This document shows, piece by piece, positions 30,460-37,344 of a stretch of DNA of 41,710 bases; the first letter of the stretch is position 1; every line of letters starts with the position of its first letter. Both the position numbers and the translations under genes were made by a program. The stretch comes from a virus: positions 1-41,710 of IMG/VR virus record IMGVR_UViG_3300017991_001466; one strand, given 5' to 3'. The notes under the pieces are model-generated. The model searched no databases and was not told where the DNA came from. It saw only the letters and a program-made list of their open reading frames with translations.

Positions 30460-31137
30460 CTAACAGCCCCCGCGACCGCTGCTCATCTGGTCCCAGACGA
30501 CCACGGTGTGCTCGTCTTCGACGACAGCGCGAGGGAACCACGTTGCGTCGTAGTCCCTCGACATGATCATCAGCGGCTCGGGCAGGAACTCGTCGTACTC
30601 GCCCATGCCTCCGTCCGAGTCCTCGGCGAGAAGTGCCAGGAGTCGGGGGTCGGGATTCTCGTCGCGCCTCGCGGCGTCTGCCTTCTCCCAGAGATCGAGC
30701 GCCTCGACCATCTCCTTGCCGACCCGTCGACCGTACCCGCCTGCCTGGAACCACCAGGCCCCCAGCTCGTACTGCCAGGAGTCGGTGGAGAGGGCGTACT
30801 GGAGGATTGCGAGGGCGGCGTACCGCCACTCCCGGAGGGCTTTTTCGGGTGCCCAACCGTCGGCCTCCATGAGCCACTCGATGCCGTGGATCACGACGTA
30901 GTACGGCCCGACCTGGACGCCCGAGAAGTGCGACTCGTGGTCGGAGACGAGATCAGTGTAGCGGTCGCAGACATGGTTGACGAACCTCCAGAGGGCGAAC
31001 GGGAGCCGCTGCGGCGCGGCCTCGTAAATCTCATCCTCTGAGAAGTCCTGCATGTCCTCACTCGCCAAGGCGTTGTCGAGCGCCTTAGACCAGTGCTCCA
31101 GACCGTGAAGCTCCAGGGTCATGCCCTGAACGTCCAT
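30460..31137 (-). CDS. Hypothetical protein, 225 aa
   Basis: Starts MDVQGMTLELHGLEHWSKALD after GACAGGAGGTATCGA. Trp- and Tyr-rich, mainly helical (WAPEKALREWRYAALAILQYALS), acidic. No membrane segment or catalytic motif that I can name. The largest of the accessory genes; function unknown. Confidence 0.72.
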   Translation of the reverse strand: MDVQGMTLELHGLEHWSKALDNALASEDMQDFSEDEIYEAAPQRLPFALWRFVNHVCDRYTDLVSDHESHFSGVQVGPYYVVIHGIEWLMEADGWAPEKALREWRYAALAILQYALSTDSWQYELGAWWFQAGGYGRRVGKEMVEALDLWEKADAARRDENPDPRLLALLAEDSDGGMGEYDEFLPEPLMIMSRDYDATWFPRAVVEDEHTVVVWDQMSSGRGGC

Positions 31138-31174
31138 TCGATACCTCCTGTCATCTGCCGGGAAAAGCCCCGGA

Positions 31175-31260
31175 TGGTGGAGCGCCGGGTCGCGAACCCG
31201 GATGCCAGTCTTTAGCTGTCTCGCTCCAGCCCCGTTCCGCGCTAGGGAGTGCGCCTTTGG
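31175..31260 (-). ncRNA. Mini tRNA-like element 1 (no D arm)
   Basis: Reading on the complement: a 26-base conserved block (31235-31260), then acceptor strand TGGAGCG, one base, an anticodon-like arm GACAG-CTAAAGA-CTGGC with one mismatch, AT, T arm CCGGG-TTCGCGA-CCCGG, acceptor strand CGCTCCA and encoded CCA (31175-31177). The element from acceptor to CCA is 54 bases, far too short for a normal tRNA because the D arm is missing. Nearly identical to the copy at 31820. It separates two genes, so an RNA-processing signal is a possible role. Confidence 0.7.
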
Positions 31261-31264
31261 AGCC

Positions 31265-31279
31265 GATCAGATTCAGATC
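31265..31279. promoter_or_regulatory. Dyad overlapping the stop of the 31278 gene
   Basis: TGA 31278-31280 is in the half-site; the mini tRNA-like block starts five bases later. Confidence 0.7.
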
Positions 31280-31514
31280 AGAAGATCGTGCCGTCGCGCT
31301 CAATCCACAGATGACGTGGATCGGCGGTGGTGATCGTGCCGAGAAGCCACTCGACAGCTTCGTCCGGGTTGCCACTGTCTCGGACGAATTGGTAGAGGAG
31401 CTGCTCGATCAACAGCTCCGTGTCGTCCGTGACCGTGTCACCAGGCTTTGCGTCGGCGGGGTGGACATCGGCGCGAAGGATTGCCAGAACGCGGGGGTCG
31501 ATTTTCTCACACAT
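31278..31514 (-). CDS. Hypothetical protein, 78 aa
   Basis: Starts MCEKIDPRVLAILRADV after GGAGATCGGC. Helical and acidic (LLIEQLLYQFVRDSGNPDEAVEWLLGTI). Its TGA stop is part of a GATC dyad. Function unknown. Confidence 0.7.
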   Translation of the reverse strand: MCEKIDPRVLAILRADVHPADAKPGDTVTDDTELLIEQLLYQFVRDSGNPDEAVEWLLGTITTADPRHLWIERDGTIF

Positions 31515-31523
31515 GCCGATCTC

Positions 31524-31793
31524 CTACGCGATGAAGGTTTGGAAAGAACACGAGGGCTGCGAGTCGTCGGCCCGGAACCCCTCGGCTCCGAACTGCTCAC
31601 ACTGAATCCAGCCGGTGATCGCGAGGTTGCGTCGAAGGCCGCGCCCACATCGGGGACACTTGCCATCGGCGATCTCCGCGCGATTCGCCGCCAGAACCTC
31701 CTCGTTGTGCTTCTCCCAACACTTCTTACAGCGTCGGAGACTGTTGTGCTTGGAAATAATCCGCCCACAGTCCATACAACGATTGCGTTTCAC
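31524..31793 (-). CDS. Zinc-ribbon protein, 89 aa
   Basis: Read from GTG 31793, five bases after AGGAGG. Cys pairs CMDC (6, 9), CKKC (about 22-25) and CPRC (about 46-49), plus a later Cys, make one or two zinc ribbons. The rest is basic at the start. Small zinc-ribbon proteins of this kind often bind nucleic acid; no specific function can be given. Confidence 0.75.
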   Translation of the reverse strand: MKRNRCMDCGRIISKHNSLRRCKKCWEKHNEEVLAANRAEIADGKCPRCGRGLRRNLAITGWIQCEQFGAEGFRADDSQPSCSFQTFIA

Positions 31794-31819
31794 TTTTACC
31801 TCCTGTCAAGGATTGCTAG

Positions 31820-31908
31820 TGGTGGAGCGCCGGGTCGCGAACCCGGATGCTGGTCTTGAACCATCACGCTCCATATTCCCTATTCCGCGCTAGGGAGTGC
31901 GCCTTTGG
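31820..31908 (-). ncRNA. Mini tRNA-like element 2 (no D arm)
   Basis: Same layout as the element at 31175: 26-base block (31883-31908), TGGAGCG, one base, arm GATGG-TTCAAGA-CCAGC with one mismatch, AT, identical T arm and acceptor, CCA at 31820-31822. Differences between the copies fall mainly in the anticodon-like arm. The loop has U at position 33 and would place CAA as anticodon, but a missing D arm makes aminoacylation doubtful. Confidence 0.7.
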
Positions 31909-31928
31909 GGTGAGAAGTCGTCGGCTGC

Positions 31929-32573
31929 CTACAGCGTGACGCCGGCCTTCTTGGCGAGCTTGCGGATACGAGCTTTCTTGGCCTTCACCTTGCCCTGAAG
32001 CTCCTCGTCATCGGGGGACGCTGCGAGCTTCTTCTCGAGCTTGGCGAGGGCCTTCTGAGCCTTGCCGAGCTGTTCGGCGGCCTTGGCCTTACCGTTCTGC
32101 TCCGCCTCGGCGGCCTTCGCCTGGGCCTGCTCCTCGACGACGACCATGGCCTTGTAGAACGCGCCCATGCCCTTGATCTGGGCGACCATGGCGTTCCATC
32201 CATTCGCCATGTCGCGCACCCAGTCGCGGGGGGACGCCTCTTCGCGTGCCATGTCGAGCCCCGTCATGTACCAGTAGGTCGAGCCCCCCTCCTCGACCCC
32301 GACACGGCTGAACGCCTGCATGTGCTTCCCGACGCTGGCGGGGTGCCTCGCGGCGACCTCGGACAGCTCGGCGAGTGCCTTCTGGATCAGCTCACACCGT
32401 TCCGAGAGCGCCCTGTAGTCCGGTGCCACCTGGCGGGACTGGCGCTTCTTCTTCGGCTGCTGCTCCTCGGCCTCGGGGGTCTCGGCGGCGGGCTCGACCT
32501 GCTTGGTCTTGGTCTCGGCCTTCTTGGTCTCGGCCTTCTTGCTCGCCTTGGACTTCTTCGTCGACTTTGCCAT
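31929..32573 (-). CDS. Lys/Ala-rich hypothetical protein, 214 aa
   Basis: Starts MAKSTKKSKASKKAETKK after ACAGGAGAGAGAGA. Residues 1-55 are a Lys/Ala/Glu-rich low-complexity tail, residues 60-130 a folded part (WYMTGLDMAREEASPRDWVRDMANGWNAMVAQ), residues 140-214 a coiled coil with many Ala, Lys and Glu. First gene after the non-coding control region, with a leader of about 270 bases from promoter D. A DNA-binding role is possible from charge but unproven. Confidence 0.75.
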   Translation of the reverse strand: MAKSTKKSKASKKAETKKAETKTKQVEPAAETPEAEEQQPKKKRQSRQVAPDYRALSERCELIQKALAELSEVAARHPASVGKHMQAFSRVGVEEGGSTYWYMTGLDMAREEASPRDWVRDMANGWNAMVAQIKGMGAFYKAMVVVEEQAQAKAAEAEQNGKAKAAEQLGKAQKALAKLEKKLAASPDDEELQGKVKAKKARIRKLAKKAGVTL

Positions 32574-32647
32574 TCTCTCTCTCCTGTCTGTGGACGCTGC
32601 CGCGCCCGTTACAATAAAACCCCCTCCCAGGGGTGCGTCGACAAGTT

Positions 32648-32662
32648 GATCTGACTCGGATC
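32648..32662. promoter_or_regulatory. Dyad beside the 12-base repeat array
   Basis: GATCTGACTCGGATC abuts the inverted-repeat arm at 32664 in the leader of the 32573 gene. Confidence 0.7.
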
Positions 32663-32663
32663 G

Positions 32664-32795
32664 GCGCGGAGTCTACACGCCAGGGCTCACGCCAGGGCTC
32701 ACGCCAGGGCTCACGCCAGGGCTCACGCCAGGGCTCACGCCAGGGCTCACGCCAGGGCTCACGCCAGGGCTCACGCCAGGGTATAGACTCCGCGC
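32664..32795 (-). repeat. Array of 8.8 copies of a 12-base repeat inside a 12-base inverted repeat
   Basis: The unit CACGCCAGGGCT repeats without a mismatch from 32676 to 32781. The array is enclosed by perfect arms GCGCGGAGTCTA (32664-32675) and TAGACTCCGCGC (32784-32795). It lies in the leader of the 32573 gene. Resembles iterons, but could act as RNA because it would form the loop of a stem. Confidence 0.9.
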
Positions 32796-32850
32796 TTTCC
32801 CTGGAATACCAGGGAAGTGAAAGGGTGAGTCACTCCCTCTCACACTGGGG

Positions 32851-32901
32851 ATTATGTCCTAAAACACGAGACGGGAAACTTTTTTTGAATATCCTACATC
32901 G
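32851..32901 (-). promoter_or_regulatory. Phage promoter D
   Basis: -10 CATAAT (32851-32856 complement), 17-base spacer ending GGA, -35 GTTTCC (32874-32879) preceded by an AAAAAAA tract. Lacks the ACCTAC hairpin but shares the TTNAAAAAAAGTTTCC layout with A, B and C. It starts the accessory block. Confidence 0.78.
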
Positions 32902-33009
32902 GCCACAACGCCCATACACGAGCCTACACCGCGGCCGTCGTCGCGCGTTACAAAAACTGTACCAACTTGGACAACTTTTTGATGGGGACTGTCGACCCTA
33001 GTAGACTAC

Positions 33010-33109
33010 CAGATCCGGTCTAGTGGAGACAAAAGACCCCACCATAGACCTCATATTTCTAGCAGGAAACACCGGATCTGGGGTGGGTCAGATCCGGTCA
33101 GATCCGGTC
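33010..33109. repeat. CAGATCCGGTC repeats, three direct and one inverted
   Basis: Copies at 33010-33020, 33089-33099 and 33099-33109, with ACCGGATCTG inverted at 33071-33080. The first and the inverted copy can form a 10-base stem. They sit between the virion-block terminator and promoter D, where an operator or origin site would be expected. Confidence 0.65.
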
Positions 33110-33122
33110 TGGAGACGGCAAC

Positions 33123-33173
33123 AAAAAAAGAGGCCCCCCGGCTGCGCTCCACGAGGGAGACAGCCGGGGGGCC
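33123..33173 (-). terminator. Intrinsic terminator of the virion block
   Basis: A perfect 13-base GC-rich stem (33132-33144 with 33161-33173) and 16-base loop are followed in the transcribed direction by a short CTC and seven T. It lies six bases after the last virion gene stop. Confidence 0.92.
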
Positions 33174-33178
33174 AAGCA

Positions 33179-33538
33179 CTAACGCTTCGTGACGCGGGTC
33201 AGACGCAAGGTCGTGGTGACGCCAGCTCCAGACGTGATTGCCTGGAGGAACGCGGGAGACTTGGAATGCACCTTCACGTCATCCATGCCGATGTCCACAT
33301 GGGTCAGAGAAAGAGATTCCGCAGCCGCGATTGTCGGGAGGAGCTTGTCCCCCGCATACGTGACCTTGATGGCGGTGCCCTTCGTCATGAGAATGGCGCA
33401 AGGGTCTGTGCCTGTATTGTGGATCTCCCAACGCCCCTGCGAAGGAAACTCGAAGACCACCCCGAGGTGGTCAACGGCAAGGGTCCGAGATGGGCCGAGG
33501 GTGCGTCGGCTGTAGAGAGTGACTTCATCGCTGATCAT
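33179..33538 (-). CDS. Virion-region protein, paralogue 2 of 2
   Basis: A 119-residue protein that is the clear paralogue of the gene above: GRWEIHNTGTDPCAILMTK, LTHVDIGMDDVK and a terminal LRLTRVTKR are shared. Beta-rich, no signal peptide. Last gene of the virion block before the terminator. Small trimeric or decoration-type virion proteins look like this, but the family is not recognised. Confidence 0.8.
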   Translation of the reverse strand: MISDEVTLYSRRTLGPSRTLAVDHLGVVFEFPSQGRWEIHNTGTDPCAILMTKGTAIKVTYAGDKLLPTIAAAESLSLTHVDIGMDDVKVHSKSPAFLQAITSGAGVTTTLRLTRVTKR

Positions 33539-33547
33539 CGCAACCCC

Positions 33548-33904
33548 CTACCGCTTCGTCACGAGCGTAAGCCGCAGCTCCGTCGTGAGACCGGCCCCGG
33601 TGATTGCCTGGAGGAACCCGTTGGCCTTCTTGTGCTTCTTGACGTCCTCCATGCCGATGTCCACATGGGTCATGGCGAGATGCTCGGCGGTGGTCATGTC
33701 GGGGAGAAGCCTATCGTTGGCAAAGACGACAGAGATGGTGTCGTCCTTCGTCATGAGGAGAGCGCACGGGTTCGCTCCCGTGTTGTGGATCTCCCAGCGA
33801 CCTTGCTTGATGAACTCGTGAGCGACACCCGCATCGGTCACAGTGAGTACAGTGGTCGGTCCAATGGTGCGCCGACCGTAGTTGGTAACCTCGTCACCAA
33901 TCAT
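33548..33904 (-). CDS. Virion-region protein, paralogue 1 of 2
   Basis: A 118-residue protein starting MIGDEVTNYGRRTIGPT after AGGAGGTAAGC, about half identical to the next gene along the full length. Shared core: QGRWEIHNTGANPCALLMTK and MTHVDIGMEDVK. The pair likely arose by tandem duplication. Tail or head accessory role inferred from position. Confidence 0.8.
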   Translation of the reverse strand: MIGDEVTNYGRRTIGPTTVLTVTDAGVAHEFIKQGRWEIHNTGANPCALLMTKDDTISVVFANDRLLPDMTTAEHLAMTHVDIGMEDVKKHKKANGFLQAITGAGLTTELRLTLVTKR

Positions 33905-33917
33905 GCTTACCTCCTTT

Positions 33918-33932
33918 GATCGGACACCGATC
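33918..33932. promoter_or_regulatory. Dyad between two virion genes
   Basis: The TGA of the 33931 gene is in the half-site and the dyad ends just before the AGGAGG of the next gene. Confidence 0.7.
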
Positions 33933-35592
33933 AGTAGACGTGGGATGCCTCACGGATTTGGTATCGGAGCCTGGCGTGCAGAAACCGAACCTCGTCGTCA
34001 GACGGATTGATTGCTCCAGTCGCCCCTGGGATAACAGCGGCGTAGTAGCAATAGTTCTCATTGTCGACGATATGCGCCGAAGCCGGAGCTTCGTCTATCG
34101 TCTCGTACTGCGCTCCAGGGAAGTTGTACTGCGTAGGTGTGTTCAACGCCTCGACGATGCCCGTGAGCGGAATCGACTCATCGAACTGCCGCCTGAACAG
34201 CCACAACTCGATGTAGGCGTTCGCGTGCATCCCTGTCTGGTACAGGTACAGGCGAAGCGAGTGGAGCAGACAACCGTGTGGAAGCCCCGTGAGAGGAATG
34301 AACAGGGCATTTGTAGCCCTTGAGCCGGAAAGTGCCCAGTACCAGGGATAGCGCCATCCGAGGTTGTGCTGGAGGTAGTTCGGAGAGGCTCCGGTGATCT
34401 GCGTACCACGAGCGGCTGTTTCAATGCCCAGGTAGAAGTTGTTGTCGGTTGGGGCATCCCATGGATCGGTATTACCCGGACCAGGCAGCATCCCAGAGGC
34501 GTCGATTTGCAGGTACTTGTCGATGGCTACGGGGTTGTTGTAGCACTCGTCGACAACGTCCGAGTAGATGTACCCCTTGCCAGTAGCGACGTCGATGACA
34601 TCCCCAGGAGCACCACCAGCGAAGAACCCCTTGGCCCGGAGCATCTTGAGGATCTGCGAGACAGATAGGGTCGTCGGGTCTTCCTTCGTTGCGGTCAACT
34701 GGTCGAAGACTGAGGGACCGGACCCAGGGCGAGCACGAAGGAAGGTGTCGACGACAGCGCCGACGCCAACGTGCCCGTCACCGAACTGAATCCCACCGAA
34801 AGGCTCGAAGCGAGCATCACCAGAGGGATCATAGTCCCAAGCCCTTGCCAACAGACCACCAGCCCCATTCCTCATCTCGGCCACAATTTGCATGAGACCG
34901 AGAATAGCCGTACCAATGTTCTGCGCCCCGTAGTCAGGCCCGAGGAGCGGTGTCGTCCATGCGAACGGGTCGGGAACAACGAAGTCCGAGAAGTAGTCCG
35001 CAACGACGGTGAGCTGGTCAGGCCCAGATGCCGTCTGGAAAAAGCCGATGTCAATCCATCCGGCGGCGGCTGCAACGGGGTCAGTACGAGCGTAGGTCGT
35101 ACTCTCTTGCAGCTCCCACTCGTCTTCGTTGGTCGTATACACGGATGCCATGTAGTGACCAGCGGTGTCGGAGTAGAAGTGCCGAGACTCGTAGTTGTTG
35201 TCCTGTCCACCAGGCACACGACGAGCCTGGATATACCGGATAGTCGAATACGGAGCCGCGGCAACGACGATACTCTTCGTCTTCGTTGCGTTGGGGCCTG
35301 TCAGGCGCTTCCCATCTGATCCGTATACGATTGCCTCGCGGTCGTACAAACCGTCGTTCCACTCCTGCTCGACCTGGATCGTGAGATTTGTAGCTGGACC
35401 AAGAATCGTGCATTGGAACGGAGCGACGAAGAACGGTCTCTTTGCGAGATCGTCCGCTGGGGTCTCGTAGTAGTCCGTGTTGCCCAGGAGAGTCCCCTGG
35501 ATATAGTCCATCTGTTCGCTGATGCGGCTGATGAGTCGAGTCATGTCGATCAAATCGAACCGCTGTTGCGAGGTTACTTTGATTTCGTCCAT
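33931..35592 (-). CDS. Large tail/virion protein, 553 aa
   Basis: Starts MDEIKVTSQQRFDLIDMTRLISRISEQMDYIQGTLLGN, a helical anchor of about 45 residues, followed by a long strand-rich body with many Tyr, Asn and Gly. The YGSDGKRLTGPN and GDGHVGVGAVVDTFL segments suggest beta structure. Lies after the baseplate genes, so a tail fibre, collar or wedge-attached protein is likely. Its TGA stop lies in a GATC dyad. Confidence 0.75.
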   Translation of the reverse strand: MDEIKVTSQQRFDLIDMTRLISRISEQMDYIQGTLLGNTDYYETPADDLAKRPFFVAPFQCTILGPATNLTIQVEQEWNDGLYDREAIVYGSDGKRLTGPNATKTKSIVVAAAPYSTIRYIQARRVPGGQDNNYESRHFYSDTAGHYMASVYTTNEDEWELQESTTYARTDPVAAAAGWIDIGFFQTASGPDQLTVVADYFSDFVVPDPFAWTTPLLGPDYGAQNIGTAILGLMQIVAEMRNGAGGLLARAWDYDPSGDARFEPFGGIQFGDGHVGVGAVVDTFLRARPGSGPSVFDQLTATKEDPTTLSVSQILKMLRAKGFFAGGAPGDVIDVATGKGYIYSDVVDECYNNPVAIDKYLQIDASGMLPGPGNTDPWDAPTDNNFYLGIETAARGTQITGASPNYLQHNLGWRYPWYWALSGSRATNALFIPLTGLPHGCLLHSLRLYLYQTGMHANAYIELWLFRRQFDESIPLTGIVEALNTPTQYNFPGAQYETIDEAPASAHIVDNENYCYYAAVIPGATGAINPSDDEVRFLHARLRYQIREASHVY

Positions 35593-35599
35593 GCTTTCC

Positions 35600-37336
35600 T
35601 CACAGCAAGCCGTAGTCTAGGAGAAGTACCCCACAGCCTGCCGCGAGGACTTTGTCCAGCGGAGTCGGCCTTTGGAGCATTGATTTGTACGTATCGTCGA
35701 CAACCCCAGCAGTGACATACGGCGGGGGGATAGAGCCAAGAAGGGTGCCCAGGAGCCCCACCTCGGGACCGTAGAGCACAACAGGGAACATCGTGAACGC
35801 GCCGCCCTCGGATGGATCGGCAATGTAGTAGTCTCCGTAAGGAGCGGAGTCGACAGCATCGTCTCTGTAGTACGTGGAAGCGTACAGGCTTTGCTCAAAA
35901 CCGTCTGGATAGGCGGTATGGTCCAGCCACGTCTCCCAGCACTCGATGGGCGGATCAGGAGAGACCTCGTCGTGCAGTTGGTCCACGCTGTACCAGATGG
36001 CGATGCAACCAGGCCAGCGCGGGTCTTCGTCGACAATCACATGCGCCCAGAGACGAGGGAACATATACCGGATTGCGAGCTTCACAGTTTGGACTGTTCC
36101 ACGCATCGTCACCGATGTATGGAATATCATCCGTCGAAGACCTGCGTCGTCGAGGCTGGGATTGTCCTCCCGAGGAGAACCTGCGTCCATACCGATGTAC
36201 TCCAGAGACCGGCCCGAGGCACCGAAAGCGAGGAGAGCGTACTTTACGCGCTCCACAAACCCGGCACACCAGACGTCAGTGATCTCGTCCCCGGAATCGT
36301 GCTGTTGGAGAGGAGAGCGGAGCTGTGATCGCCCACAGATCACCGCAGTACCGGACACCAGATCGGACTCCTGGTACGCAATGATCTCCTTACCGATACG
36401 GATGAGAGACTGCCTTGGTGTGTATACCGCGAGAATAGTAGCCCCTGCCGGGAGAGGATTCAGGAGCCGAATGAGCCTGTCTTTGCCAGCCATGGGGGCG
36501 AACCACTCCGCGCTATCCAGCAGCCCTGTCTCCACACCGATAGCCTCTCGGGCGGCAATGTAGAGTTGACATGAAAACGCATGGAACGGAATGCTTGTCC
36601 TGTATGTCGTGTTGACACCATCGGACGTGCCCCAGAGCTTGTCGACGTGACAAGGGATTTCGGCATCCTTGAACGTAAGCGTCGAACCGACCCCCGGTAT
36701 GGGTGCCCCTGGTAGGGAGAACCCACCAGTACCGAAAATCGGCAAGTATGTCGGCGTACCAGGACCGTCGATGCTGACTCCCAGCTTTCCCAACTGGGCA
36801 CCAGAAACGATGTCGTTTATCTTGCCCACGATAGCCGCCATACCGTAAGCGAATGGCTGCTTAGAGCTGTTACTGAACTCAACCCTACCAAGTTTGCGAA
36901 GCTCTTTCAAAGCCTCGCGGAACCGAAGACCGGCACCTTCCCAGTACGTCGGGGTGTGTACGTCAACAGACGCAAGAGACAGAGCGTCAGATGTACCAAC
37001 ACCGCTGCCCCCAACGAAAAGGTTACCATCCCAGTCGATTAGATTGCCCAGGACGTTCACGGTGACCGTGGGATTGCCCGAGGGTTCGTCGTCGAGGAGA
37101 AGGTACAGATGCCGAGGGGCTCCACCAGAACCGGGAGGCGGGGGTGCGGAGACAGGCTGTTCTTGAGACTCTGGCAAAAGAACCTCAAGAACAGTCCTAC
37201 CAGTTACGGTGTACTCGGCAGTGTTCAACAGATCGGAGTTGACAGCCATTGCCCTCGTGGCGAATGTGGCGTCTTCCTCAAAGTTGATGCGAACAACGTG
37301 AGAGGAGACCTGTTCAACGCTTGCAAGCTGTGTCAT
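35600..37336 (-). CDS. Tail/baseplate protein, 578 aa
   Basis: Follows the baseplate J gene by eight bases. The N-terminal about 130 residues are strand-rich with a Pro/Gly linker (SAPPPPGSGGAPRH), then WEGAGLRFREALKELRKLGRVEF helices and several strand-rich regions. In P2- and Mu-like modules the gene after J is the tail protein I type; this one is longer and I cannot confirm the family. Virion role by context is solid. Confidence 0.72.
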   Translation of the reverse strand: MTQLASVEQVSSHVVRINFEEDATFATRAMAVNSDLLNTAEYTVTGRTVLEVLLPESQEQPVSAPPPPGSGGAPRHLYLLLDDEPSGNPTVTVNVLGNLIDWDGNLFVGGSGVGTSDALSLASVDVHTPTYWEGAGLRFREALKELRKLGRVEFSNSSKQPFAYGMAAIVGKINDIVSGAQLGKLGVSIDGPGTPTYLPIFGTGGFSLPGAPIPGVGSTLTFKDAEIPCHVDKLWGTSDGVNTTYRTSIPFHAFSCQLYIAAREAIGVETGLLDSAEWFAPMAGKDRLIRLLNPLPAGATILAVYTPRQSLIRIGKEIIAYQESDLVSGTAVICGRSQLRSPLQQHDSGDEITDVWCAGFVERVKYALLAFGASGRSLEYIGMDAGSPREDNPSLDDAGLRRMIFHTSVTMRGTVQTVKLAIRYMFPRLWAHVIVDEDPRWPGCIAIWYSVDQLHDEVSPDPPIECWETWLDHTAYPDGFEQSLYASTYYRDDAVDSAPYGDYYIADPSEGGAFTMFPVVLYGPEVGLLGTLLGSIPPPYVTAGVVDDTYKSMLQRPTPLDKVLAAGCGVLLLDYGLL

Positions 37337-37344
37337 GAGACCCC

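Larger units (their letters stand above)
32574..33178. other. 605-base non-coding control region
   Basis: No gene is supported here. From right to left it holds the terminator of the virion block, an AGATCCGGT repeat cluster, about 130 bases without any recognisable element, promoter D, a TTCCCTGG/CCAGGGAA hairpin (32797-32816), the 12-base repeat array inside an inverted repeat and a GATC dyad. A plus-strand frame of Gln-Gly-Ser-Arg units is only the repeat read through. This is the most origin-like or regulatory stretch of the window. Confidence 0.7.

Noticed and set aside
31175-31228. Functional phenylalanine or leucine tRNA
   Set aside because: The D arm is missing, the T loop lacks the usual A58 and the anticodon arm has a mismatch; described as tRNA-like only.
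32664-32795. CRISPR array
   Set aside because: Units are 12 bases, directly joined and without spacers, so this is a tandem repeat.
32633-33001. Plus-strand protein with Gln-Gly-Ser-Arg repeats
   Set aside because: It is only the 12-base array read through in one frame; there is no ribosome-binding site and the rest is non-coding control DNA.
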